A stretch of DNA of 6,131 nucleotides, taken from contig JAGRMP010000614.1 of assembly GCA_020441225.1 (NCBI GenBank), positions 1-6,131 of the forward strand. Reading direction: 5' to 3'. Of this stretch, positions 1-5,706 are shown piece after piece (positions within the stretch are counted from its first letter, which is position 1; every line of letters begins with the position of its first letter). The notes beneath the pieces are model-generated. The model saw only the letters and a program-made list of their open reading frames with translations, ran no database searches and was not told the origin of the DNA. This DNA comes from Maritimibacter sp. Lineage in GTDB: Bacteria; Pseudomonadota; Alphaproteobacteria; Rhodobacterales; Rhodobacteraceae. The position numbers were made by a program, and so were the translations under genes.

Positions 1-44
1 CGATAAGGAAAACGTGGCACAGATCGGACGTGGGTCAACAAAAA

Positions 45-680
45 TCACGCCACACTCGGTGAAAGTTTCGTGACGATGAGTCTGAAAGGCACCAGTGCCA
101 ACAAAGCGAGCGAAAGTTTGACGAGCCAGTCGGCAAACCCGAGGCTCACCCACAGCGGCACCGCCGCGCCCGCCCCGAGGAAGGGCACCGGCTCCCACGC
201 CCAGTTGATCGCCGCGTCCGCTTCCGGGCCGAACAGCGTCAAGGAAGCCGAGAAAGCGATGGTGAAGAACAGCGCCGTGTCGACCGCCGAGCCCACCAGC
301 GTCGAGGCGAGCGGCGGCAGCCACCAGCGCCCGCCGCGCAGCCGGTCGAAGATCGCAACGTCGAGCATCTGCGCGGTGAGGAAGGCGATGCCCGAGCCCA
401 CGGCGACCCGCAGCGCGACCGCCGGATAGGTGAACCCGTCGCCCTCAAGCATGATCTGGCTGCCGATGAGCGAGCAGGCTACGCCGACGAGAAAGCCCGC
501 GAACACCACCTTGCGGGCGGCGGCGGGGCCGTAGACGCGGTTCATCACGTCGGTGACGAGAAAGGCGATCGGGTAGGTGAGCGCGCCCCAGGTGAGCCAC
601 TGGCCCAAGAGGAACTGCACGAGGATGTTGGAGGCCACCACCACGGCGGCCATGGCGAGAACGCCGGTGAGGATACGCAT
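45..680 (-). CDS. yhhQ: VUT/YhhQ-family queuosine precursor transporter
   Basis: Inner-membrane protein of 211 aa from the ATG at 680, of the VUT/DUF165 (COG1738) family. E. coli YhhQ imports the 7-deazaguanine precursors preQ0 and preQ1 for queuosine tRNA modification. Visible family signatures are ASNILVQF (16-23), the YPIAFLVTD..NRVYG block (37-51), AQMLDVAIFDRLR (103-115) and STLVGSAVDTALFF (126-139), spread over about six hydrophobic segments; length is normal. The frame also opens from a TTG at 701, but that codon lies inside a predicted leader stem and has no Shine-Dalgarno. The ATG at 680 has GGA eight bases upstream and is preferred. It lies 90 bases after the phytase-like gene, with its own candidate promoter and a candidate preQ1-type leader. 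The family call is firm; the exact substrate (preQ0, preQ1 or queuine) is inferred. Confidence 0.88.
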   Translation of the reverse strand: MRILTGVLAMAAVVVASNILVQFLLGQWLTWGALTYPIAFLVTDVMNRVYGPAAARKVVFAGFLVGVACSLIGSQIMLEGDGFTYPAVALRVAVGSGIAFLTAQMLDVAIFDRLRGGRWWLPPLASTLVGSAVDTALFFTIAFSASLTLFGPEADAAINWAWEPVPFLGAGAAVPLWVSLGFADWLVKLSLALLALVPFRLIVTKLSPSVA

Positions 681-688
681 GTGTCTGA

Positions 689-718
689 TCCGTTTTGACA
701 AGGTTGCGGAGACTTGTC
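689..718 (-). promoter_or_regulatory. Candidate preQ1-I-like riboswitch in the yhhQ leader
   Basis: Read on the minus strand, GACAAG (718-713) pairs perfectly with CTTGTC (702-697) around the 10-nt loop TCTCCGCAAC (712-703). AAAA (696-693) follows, then CGGA (692-689), which is complementary to TCCG in the loop (710-707). This gives an H-type pseudoknot, and the CGGA is also the only Shine-Dalgarno-like sequence before the ATG at 680. From memory, the short Thermoanaerobacter tengcongensis preQ1-I aptamer has the loop UCGCAGUAAC; this loop matches at 7 of 10 positions. The matches include the first U, the G that pairs with the tail, the AA, and the last C, which recognises preQ1. The closing G-C pair and a CAAAAC tail are shared too. 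Known preQ1-I switches often precede this transporter family. Weak point: the tail between stem and P2 is 4-5 nt, against about 8-9 in characterised aptamers. Confidence 0.5.
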
Positions 719-734
719 TCCCGACGCGCGGGAG
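708..734 (-). promoter_or_regulatory. Competing leader hairpins upstream of yhhQ
   Basis: Two further stems can form on the minus strand and share bases with the candidate pseudoknot. CTCCC (734-730) pairs with GGGAG (722-718) around a 7-nt loop. GGAGA (721-717) pairs with TCTCC (712-708) around CAAG; at DNA level this is a perfect GGAGAC-TT-GTCTCC inverted repeat at 708-721. The second hairpin uses up both the 5' stem strand and the loop of the pseudoknot, so it would leave the CGGA Shine-Dalgarno free. No T-run follows, so it does not look like an intrinsic terminator. A protein operator is the alternative reading. Confidence 0.35.
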
Positions 735-740
735 CGCCGC

Positions 741-769
741 CTCCTACGCCCGCGTGCGCCCCGGGTCAA
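741..769 (-). promoter_or_regulatory. Candidate sigma-70 promoter for yhhQ
   Basis: On the minus strand a -35-like TTGACC (769-764) lies 17 bases before TAGGAG (746-741), a poor -10. It sits directly after the stop codon of the phytase-like gene and would start transcription near 734, just ahead of the leader hairpins. The -35 matches five of six consensus bases, but the -10 is weak. Read-through from the upstream operon remains possible. Confidence 0.3.
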
Positions 770-770
770 G

Positions 771-1667
771 TCAGTCGCGCACCAGGTACTCGACGATCTC
801 GGGCTTTTGCCAGTGTCCGAAATTATCGTCGGCCACCATCGTCAGCCGCATCCGCCCGCCCGGATCGCGCCAGACGGCGAGCCCTTCGAGGTTGTCATGG
901 GTGCCGGTGCGGGTGACGAGCAGGTCCGTTTCATTGGCAAGCCCGGTCTCGGTGAGATCGTAGCGCCGCACCCGGGTGGCAAAGCCGGTGCGCTCGACAT
1001 AGCGGCGTTCGAGCAGGTAGAACCGCCCGTCGGGGCCGATGTCGGCGCCCACCGGCGCAAAGCCGTCGCCGCGGTCGCGCACCGCGCCGAACCGGTCCCA
1101 GCTCTGCCCGTCGAAGCGGTAGACCGGGAAAGGACCGCCGGTCACCACCGCCTCGGGCAGGGTGTAGAGCGCGCCGCTCGCGTCGATGGCGAGGGCTTCG
1201 AGCGATGTGTTGGGGATCAGGCCGATGAAATCGAGATGCAGCGGCAGGACGGTCGCTTCACGGCCGCGCGCATCGGCATAGGCAAGCACCCGGTTCACCG
1301 CCTCGAAGGCGACGAACACCCGCCCGTCCGGCGCGACCGCCAGCCCCTCGGCGTCGCGCGGGTCGCCGCGGAAAAAGCCGCGCGCACTGTCGCCGAGCCT
1401 GTGGATCTCACCCGCGCGTGCCCCGGCAAGCCGGCCCGCACCGTCGCGCCGGAATGTGCCGGCGGTAATCCGGCCCCGGTCCGAGATCGCCACGAAACCG
1501 CGCCCGTCGTCGGTGACGTCGAGCCCCGACCAGCCGCCGAAACCCGGCGCATCCATCGTCCAGACAATACGCGAGACAAAGGTCGCGCGGCCCTCGCTGC
1601 GACCCGCGATACCGAGCACCAGCGCGGCGGCGAAAAGGATCAGCGCGCGCCCAGGACGGAAGCGCAT
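771..1667 (-). CDS. Secreted phytase-like / esterase-like beta-propeller protein
   Basis: The 298-aa product looks like the 'esterase-like activity of phytase family' group (Phytase-like domain, PF13449). Residues 1-28 form a signal peptide: basic RFRPGR, then a hydrophobic LILFAAALVLGIAG core, so the protein should act in the periplasm. The rest shows propeller-type repeats: GGWSGLDVTDDGRGFVAISDRG (44-65), EGLAVAPDGRVFVAFE (107-122), LEALAIDASGALYTLPE (156-172), VGADIGPDGRFYLLE (206-220) and NLEGLAVW (259-266). The C-terminal MVADDNF (277-283) is usual for the group. The substrate is unknown, and phytase or esterase activity should not be assumed from the name. The ATG at 1667 lies inside the end of mepA (28-base overlap) with no clear Shine-Dalgarno, which suggests translational coupling; the signal peptide supports this start. 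It is the last gene of the UMF1-mepA operon. Confidence 0.87.
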   Translation of the reverse strand: MRFRPGRALILFAAALVLGIAGRSEGRATFVSRIVWTMDAPGFGGWSGLDVTDDGRGFVAISDRGRITAGTFRRDGAGRLAGARAGEIHRLGDSARGFFRGDPRDAEGLAVAPDGRVFVAFEAVNRVLAYADARGREATVLPLHLDFIGLIPNTSLEALAIDASGALYTLPEAVVTGGPFPVYRFDGQSWDRFGAVRDRGDGFAPVGADIGPDGRFYLLERRYVERTGFATRVRRYDLTETGLANETDLLVTRTGTHDNLEGLAVWRDPGGRMRLTMVADDNFGHWQKPEIVEYLVRD

Positions 1668-2581
1668 TGGGCGGGCAGATCGGCCAACGTGGTGGGTGGC
1701 ACCGGCGGCGCCGGCTTGGCATTGGGGTCGGGCGGCGGCGGGTTGAGGATGCGGCCGACCCATTCCCGGGCCTCGCTGCAGCCGTCGCCGGGCGGGGGCG
1801 GCGCCTGGTCGACGCAGGTCCGGTCGCCCGCGGGGCAATTGAGCCGGACGTGGAAGTGGTAATGGTGCCCCCACCACGGCCGCACCTTTCGCAGCCAGGC
1901 CCGGTCGGTGCCGGCATCCTTGCACATCTGCACCTTGGCGCCGCCAAAGACGAAGATCCGCGCCACGGCCGGATCCTTGGCCGCGGCCTTGATCACTTCC
2001 ATGTGGGCCTTGGTCCAGCTCGCGTTCACATAGGCGCCGTTCGCCCGCTGCATCGAGATCGAGGACAGGTTCTCGCGCTCGTTGGCGGTGAGGTTCAGCC
2101 GCGTGGGCGGCAGCATCCAGATGTCGGCGTCGAGCCCGATCTGGTGGCTGGCGTGGCCAGACGACATCGGCCCGCCCCGCGGCTGGCTCATGTCGCCGAT
2201 ATAGAGCCCGGCCCAGCCCGGCTGCTGCGCCGCCTTGGCCGAGAACCGCTTGAGGAAATCGACCAGCGCCGGATGCCCCCAGTTGCGGTTGCGCGAAAGC
2301 CGCATCGCCTGCCAGGTGGGCCCGGTCTCGGGCAGTTGCACCGCGCCCGCGATGCAGCCCTTGGCGTAGGAGCCGAAGCTTTCGGGGGCCTGGGCCGACG
2401 GCGTCTTGACCGGGCCGAACAGCGCCTTGGCCGGTTCGCCCGAGGTCGAGACCCGCACCTTGGTCGCCCGCGGCAGGCCCGAGGCGGCGGCGTAATCGGG
2501 CCCCACCGTCGCGGTCGTGGTGGTCATGCAGCCTGCGAGTGCCAGCCCGAAAACCAGGCTCAGGATCGGAAGTGCTTTCAT
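1640..2581 (-). CDS. mepA: Penicillin-insensitive murein DD-endopeptidase, predicted lipoprotein
   Basis: MepA, a zinc LAS-family (M74) peptidase that cleaves D-Ala-meso-DAP cross-links in peptidoglycan, 313 aa. Metal and catalytic motifs are intact: SGHASHQIGLDADIW with His143, His146 and Asp153, and WWGHHYHFHVRLNCP with His239, His242 and His244. The spacing matches E. coli His110/His113/Asp120 and His206/His209/His211 as I recall them. Beyond Cys18 there are six cysteines (76, 220, 249, 256, 268, 306), whose spacing mirrors the three disulphides of E. coli MepA. The N-terminus ends in the lipobox L-A-G-C (15-18), so this copy should be membrane-anchored. A proline-rich segment (281-297) lengthens the span between the last two cysteines. 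The start is firm: the Shine-Dalgarno AAGGGTGA (2593-2586) contains the stop codon of the transporter gene, so the two are probably coupled. Confidence 0.96.
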   Translation of the reverse strand: MKALPILSLVFGLALAGCMTTTTATVGPDYAAASGLPRATKVRVSTSGEPAKALFGPVKTPSAQAPESFGSYAKGCIAGAVQLPETGPTWQAMRLSRNRNWGHPALVDFLKRFSAKAAQQPGWAGLYIGDMSQPRGGPMSSGHASHQIGLDADIWMLPPTRLNLTANERENLSSISMQRANGAYVNASWTKAHMEVIKAAAKDPAVARIFVFGGAKVQMCKDAGTDRAWLRKVRPWWGHHYHFHVRLNCPAGDRTCVDQAPPPPGDGCSEAREWVGRILNPPPPDPNAKPAPPVPPTTLADLPAQCASVLGAR

Positions 2582-2585
2582 CTGC

Positions 2586-3950
2586 TCACCCTTTTTCGCC
2601 CCCGGGTTTCACCCAGACTAGCAGAACGAGCCCGAGAAGAAACAGCCCGATCAGCGGCGAAACGCCGAGCCGGGCCGAGCCGGTGAGCGTGGTCACGAGG
2701 CCGATGAGGAAGGGCGCAACGAACGAGGTGGCCCGGCCCGAGAGCCCGTAGAGCCCGAAGCTCTCGGTCGGCGCCTGGGGGTCGGCATGGCGCACCATCA
2801 GCGAGCGCGACGAAGATTGCAGCGCGCCGCCGGTGCCGCCGATCAGCACGCCGACGGCAAAGAAGATGATGTCGGGCAATTTCGACCCCTCGGGCAGCGG
2901 GATGCCGAAAATCATCTCGCGGTTCATGAACAGGATGATCACCACAACGCCGATCAGCACGAAGATCGCGCCGACGATGACCGGTTTCGGCCCCAGTGCC
3001 TTGTCGAGCTTGCCGCCGAGCCAGGAAAACAGTGCCGACGAGATCAGCGCGACGATTCCGAAGACGCCGACCAGGGTAAGCGACCAGTTGAGCACCAGCG
3101 CCGCGTAGACCCCGCCGAAGGTGTAAAGCCCATTGAGCGCATCGCGGTAGAACATCGAGCCCAGGAGAAAGGCGCCGAGCGAACGTTTCTTGACCACCGA
3201 TTTCAGCGCCTTGACGATGATGCCGAGGGCCGCGGCGAAGGCGACGCGCCGGCCTGTGGGCTTGTCATGGACCCAGAGCGCGTAGGGGATCATGAACAGC
3301 GCGTACCAGGCGGCGGTGAACGGGCCGACAAGCCGCGTGCCCTCGCGGTTCGCGGCATTGAGCAGGCCGAAACCGGGGTCGAGCCCGATCAGCGTCTTGC
3401 CGTTGGCCTGTTCGACGAACAGCAGCAGCATGATCGCAAGCGAGACGAGGCCGCCGAGGTAACCGAAGGCAAAGCCCGAGCCGGAGACGCGGCCGACGTC
3501 GTCTTCCGGCACGAGGTCGGGCAGCTGCGAGTTGATGAAGATCAGCGCAAATTCGGCGCCGACAAAGCCGAGGGCGAAGAAGAACAGCATGGTCCAGGTG
3601 TTGGTACCCGCCGGATCGGTATACCAAAGCGCCCCGGCACCGATCACATACATCACCGAGAACCAGAGGATCCAGGGCCGGCGGCGGCCGGAACTGTCGG
3701 CCATCGCGCCCATGATCGGGCCGCCGAGCGCGATCACAAGGCCGGCGAGGGTATTGGCCCAGGACCACAGCGCCTGCGCCTCGGCATCCGCGGTCTTTTC
3801 ATCCAGCCCGGTGCCGATGAAGAAGGCGGCTGCGGCAACGGCGAAGAAGGGGCCGAAGACGAAGGTGACGAGCAGGGTATGGTAGGGTTGGCTGGCCCAA
3901 TCGAACCACCACCAGCCCCAGATCCGTTTCTTTGCGGAGATGTCTGCCAT
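2586..3950 (-). CDS. UMF1-family (Atg22-like) MFS transporter
   Basis: A 454-aa inner-membrane protein with about twelve hydrophobic segments, of the UMF1 family of major facilitators (related to fungal Atg22, PF11700). Family marks are the N-terminal WWWFDWASQPYHTLLVTFVFGPFF (13-36), the MFS motif-A-like loop GAMADSSGRRRPW (81-93), NSQLPDLVPEDDVGRVSG (140-157), and QSSSRSLMVRHADPQAPTESFGLY (378-401). The ATG at 3950 has a strong Shine-Dalgarno, AGGGAGG (3964-3958), seven bases upstream. It is the first gene of a compact operon; the stop overlaps the mepA ribosome binding site. Substrates of bacterial UMF1 proteins are largely unknown. The link to a murein hydrolase allows uptake of cell-wall fragments as a hypothesis, but nothing in the protein proves it. 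No clear terminator or promoter stands out in the 166-base gap before it. Confidence 0.9.
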   Translation of the reverse strand: MADISAKKRIWGWWWFDWASQPYHTLLVTFVFGPFFAVAAAAFFIGTGLDEKTADAEAQALWSWANTLAGLVIALGGPIMGAMADSSGRRRPWILWFSVMYVIGAGALWYTDPAGTNTWTMLFFFALGFVGAEFALIFINSQLPDLVPEDDVGRVSGSGFAFGYLGGLVSLAIMLLLFVEQANGKTLIGLDPGFGLLNAANREGTRLVGPFTAAWYALFMIPYALWVHDKPTGRRVAFAAALGIIVKALKSVVKKRSLGAFLLGSMFYRDALNGLYTFGGVYAALVLNWSLTLVGVFGIVALISSALFSWLGGKLDKALGPKPVIVGAIFVLIGVVVIILFMNREMIFGIPLPEGSKLPDIIFFAVGVLIGGTGGALQSSSRSLMVRHADPQAPTESFGLYGLSGRATSFVAPFLIGLVTTLTGSARLGVSPLIGLFLLGLVLLVWVKPGGEKG

Positions 3951-4116
3951 GCCCGTGCCTCCCTGTTGCGGCGACAGAACATGATTTCCCGTGACCGGGC
4001 AAGCCTCGCGGGGGGCCAGCGCCCCTGACGACGACGGCGAACCGGTTGAGCCGGCCCCGCCGGAGCGGCCGTTCAGCTCCTGTCGACCGCCGCTGCAAAC
4101 GGGATGTGGGTCCGCG

Positions 4117-4488
4117 TCAGTCTCCCAGAAGCGCTGCGCCGTCGGGGCTATCGATCACGTATTTCCAGGTACCGTCCGGCTGTTTCCGGGCCACTTCGAC
4201 GGTCACGCCGGTCGCCTTGTCGCCGCCCGCCGTTGTCAGGGTCCAGGCGTTCTGGATCAGAGCGAGATCGCCGGTCTCGAAGGCGACCTGTCGGTCGAAG
4301 TCGAGCGCTGCGCCGGACTCTATGTAGCCCTGCAAGACCGTTCGGATCTCGTCCGCCCCCCTGGCCGTGCCGTGGTGCGTCGGAAACAGGGCCTCCGCCT
4401 CGTAAAGCGTCAACAGGCCATCGGTATCGCCCGCGGCAAAGCGTTCGGAAAACAAGCGGATCAGGTCCGCGGCGTTGCTGGCTGTCAT
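4117..4488 (-). CDS. NTF2-like / SnoaL-like (DUF4440-type) small protein
   Basis: A 123-aa soluble protein with no signal peptide. It shows the usual layout of the NTF2-like cone fold: an N-terminal helix with F..RFAAGDTDGLLTLYEAEALF (13-35), a GTARGADEIRTVLQGYI helix (40-56), then beta strands DFDRQVAFETGDLALIQNAWTL (63-84) and VTVEVARKQPDGTWKYVIDSPDG (95-117). The last block is typical of DUF4440/YybH-type members. The fold serves both small enzymes (isomerases, cyclases) and ligand-binding proteins, so no reaction can be given. The ATG at 4488 has AGGGAG (4501-4496) seven bases upstream. It sits 166 bases before the transporter operon and 116 bases after the thioesterase gene, so it may be a separate unit. 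Confidence 0.85.
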   Translation of the reverse strand: MTASNAADLIRLFSERFAAGDTDGLLTLYEAEALFPTHHGTARGADEIRTVLQGYIESGAALDFDRQVAFETGDLALIQNAWTLTTAGGDKATGVTVEVARKQPDGTWKYVIDSPDGAALLGD

Positions 4489-4544
4489 GTCGTTGCTCCC
4501 TTTTTTCCAGGGCAGTTGCGCACGGAACCTCCGCGGCGCCTAAC

Positions 4545-4580
4545 GAAAAAGCAGATCCGACCCGATCGGCGCGCGCGCCC
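4545..4580 (-). terminator. Weak terminator-like region after the thioesterase gene
   Basis: Downstream of the thioesterase stop, on the minus strand, lie a perfect 12-bp palindrome GGCGCGCGCGCC (4579-4568), a small CCGA/TCGG stem, and then TTTTT (4550-4546). The T-run is separated from the stem by several bases and the stem next to it is only 4 bp, so this is a poor match to an intrinsic terminator. Confidence 0.22.
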
Positions 4581-4604
4581 GGTGGTCGCGTCCGCGTGGC
4601 GCCG

Positions 4605-5135
4605 CTAGAGTTCCGGAGGCCAGGGCCGCGTATCCTCCGCCGCGATCCAGGCGCTGACCCAGCCCGGCAGCTCCGGTGAAACCGGATCGGCCCCCATCGC
4701 CCCCAGCACCTCCGCGGTCGGCACGATGCCGGATTTCGACGTCACCGCAGTGCGGAACAGCGCCTGGGTGGTGCAGGTCCCGCCGCGCCAGATACTCTGT
4801 TCGACATAGAAGAACCGGTCGTCATGACCGACCCCGCGCGAGCGCATCTCGATCCGGTCAAACAGCCGCACCCGCGCCCGGTAGCGCACCGAGGCCCCGG
4901 CCACCGTGATCCCCCAGCGGTTCTGCCTGAGCGCGCTGCTGAGCCCGATCCTGCGCGCCAGCGGCATCCGGCCGAGATCGAACAGCGTGAGCGTGCGGCC
5001 ATTGTTGAGCTCGAGGAAGAGGTCGAGATCCCAGGGCCAGCAGATATGCTGGCTGACATGGGTGCCGTGGACCGGCAGGCCTTCGGCGCTTGCGTGTACC
5101 GCAAGCTCTTTCATCATCCGTACGACTGGATACAT
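4605..5135 (-). CDS. Hotdog-fold acyl-CoA thioesterase-like protein (4HBT_2 / THEM6-like)
   Basis: A 176-aa cytoplasmic protein of the thioesterase family (PF13279). The diagnostic stretch is WPWDLDLFLELNNGRTLTLFDLGR (33-56), the family's version of the 4-hydroxybenzoyl-CoA thioesterase motif, with acidic residues Asp36 and Asp38 and the NNG turn before the central helix. It is followed by strands GITVAGASVRYRARVRLFDRIEMRSR (75-100) and FFYVEQSIWRGGTCTTQALFRTAV (108-131), as in hotdog proteins. It probably hydrolyses an acyl-CoA or related thioester; chain-length preference cannot be read. The ATG at 5135 has GGAGG (5146-5142) six bases upstream, which fixes the start over the later Met7 and Met8. 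It is divergent from yggT, and the upstream region carries 14-bp tandem repeats and an inverted repeat. Confidence 0.87.
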   Translation of the reverse strand: MYPVVRMMKELAVHASAEGLPVHGTHVSQHICWPWDLDLFLELNNGRTLTLFDLGRMPLARRIGLSSALRQNRWGITVAGASVRYRARVRLFDRIEMRSRGVGHDDRFFYVEQSIWRGGTCTTQALFRTAVTSKSGIVPTAEVLGAMGADPVSPELPGWVSAWIAAEDTRPWPPEL

Positions 5136-5144
5136 GGACGGCCT

Positions 5145-5186
5145 CCGTTTGTCCTTGCCCGTTTGCCCTTGCCCGTTTGCCCTGGG
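5145..5186. repeat. Three imperfect 14-bp tandem repeats upstream of the thioesterase gene
   Basis: Units are CCGTTTGTCCTTGC (5145-5158), CCGTTTGCCCTTGC (5159-5172) and CCGTTTGCCCTGGG (5173-5186). Copy 1 differs from copy 2 at one base, copy 3 at two. The array lies outside any gene, in the 5' region of the thioesterase transcript, and its first unit overlaps the edge of the thioesterase Shine-Dalgarno (5142-5146). Confidence 0.85.
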
Positions 5187-5211
5187 CCTGTCTCCCGTGC
5201 CTGCCCACGGG

Positions 5212-5225
5212 TGACGTTCACGTCA
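5212..5225. promoter_or_regulatory. Perfect inverted repeat in the divergent thioesterase/yggT gap, candidate operator
   Basis: TGACGT (5212-5217), spacer TC, ACGTCA (5220-5225): perfect 6-bp arms. On the minus strand TTGACG (5226-5221) inside it would serve as a -35 element, but the -10 at the right spacing (CAGGCA, 5203-5198) is poor. Its place between divergent genes fits a regulator site; the regulator is unknown. A second short palindrome, TTGCGCGCAA (5257-5266), lies closer to yggT. Confidence 0.35.
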
Positions 5226-5325
5226 ACCGCGACACTGCGTCAGCCGCGGGTCAGGGTTGCGCGCAAGCCTCCGAACGCCTAGATGCGTGGCGCAGAAACA
5301 CCCGCAAGCACAACCCGGAGCCGCC

Positions 5326-5643
5326 ATGCTGTCGCCCTTTGCCGCCACCCTGATGCAGGTCTTCGTCCTCATCATCGGGATCATCTGGTTCATCGTGATC
5401 GCCCATGTGGTGGTGTCCTGGCTCGTGCATTTCCAGGTGCTCAACCTGCGTCAACCGCTGGTCGGACAGATCTGGTACATGCTCAACCGGCTGGTCGAGC
5501 CGATCTACCGGCCGATCCGCCGCATCCTGCCCGATCTCGGCGGCATCGACCTTGCGCCGCTCGTGGTGCTGATCGTGCTGTTCTTCGTGCGCAACCTGGT
5601 GGCCAATTATTATTTCGCCTACGGTGGCCAACAGGTCTTCTGA
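5326..5643 (+). CDS. yggT: YggT-family integral membrane protein
   Basis: A 105-aa protein with one YggT unit (PF02325): transmembrane segment about 10-34, then the conserved polar linker LNRLVEPIYRPIRRILPDLGGIDLAPL (53-79) and a second transmembrane segment about 75-95. E. coli YggT is longer, with two units; single-unit forms are usual in alphaproteobacteria. The molecular role is unsettled; the family has been linked to osmotic stress and to membrane or cell-division contexts. The frame is open from 5257, but the ATG at 5326 has GGAG (5317-5320) five bases upstream and begins right before the conserved part, so it is taken as the start. recQ follows after 63 bases on the same strand, and the two may be cotranscribed. 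Confidence 0.92.
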   Translation: MLSPFAATLMQVFVLIIGIIWFIVIAHVVVSWLVHFQVLNLRQPLVGQIWYMLNRLVEPIYRPIRRILPDLGGIDLAPLVVLIVLFFVRNLVANYYFAYGGQQVF

Positions 5644-5648
5644 CTTGC

Positions 5649-5664
5649 CGCCCCGCGGGGGGCG
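5649..5664 (+). other. Short GC hairpin between yggT and recQ
   Basis: CGCCCC (5649-5654) pairs with GGGGCG (5659-5664) around GCGG, six bases after the yggT stop. No T-run follows, so it is not a standard terminator; it might attenuate transcription or protect the yggT message end. Confidence 0.25.
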
Positions 5665-5706
5665 TGAGATGGTGCCCGGCAAAACCCGAGCAGCCAGACA
5701 CGCCCC

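Noticed and set aside
10..38. Possible minus-strand promoter TTGACC (38-33), 17 bases, ACGTTT (15-10), with a repeated ACGTGG at 12-17 and 28-33
   Set aside because: The -10 is poor and the gene it would serve lies outside the window. The direct repeat is too short to mean much.
714..1862. Plus-strand open frame of 382 codons
   Set aside because: Antisense to the phytase-like gene and the end of mepA. It is rich in Arg/Pro/Ala/Gly/His/Glu with no recognisable domain, as expected from high-GC antisense frames.
1667..2686. Plus-strand open frame of 339 codons
   Set aside because: Antisense to mepA, whose catalytic motifs are clear. The translation is low-complexity Arg/Gly/Pro-rich.
4010..4026. 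GGGGC/GCCCC hairpin (4012-4016 with 4021-4025) after the NTF2-like gene as a terminator
   Set aside because: Only a 5-bp stem with a 4-base loop and no T-run in either direction; such pairings are common in this base composition.
2787..4028. Plus-strand open frame of 413 codons
   Set aside because: Antisense to the UMF1 transporter. Its highly charged Glu/Asp/Arg/Gln composition is the complement of hydrophobic transmembrane codons.
5257..5285. Plus-strand promoter for yggT from TTGCGC (5257-5262) and TAGATG (5280-5285)
   Set aside because: Both boxes match consensus at about half of their positions; too weak to list.
5251..5682. Minus-strand open frame of 143 codons over yggT
   Set aside because: Charged His/Asp/Glu-rich shadow of the two yggT membrane segments; yggT has the family motif and a ribosome site.
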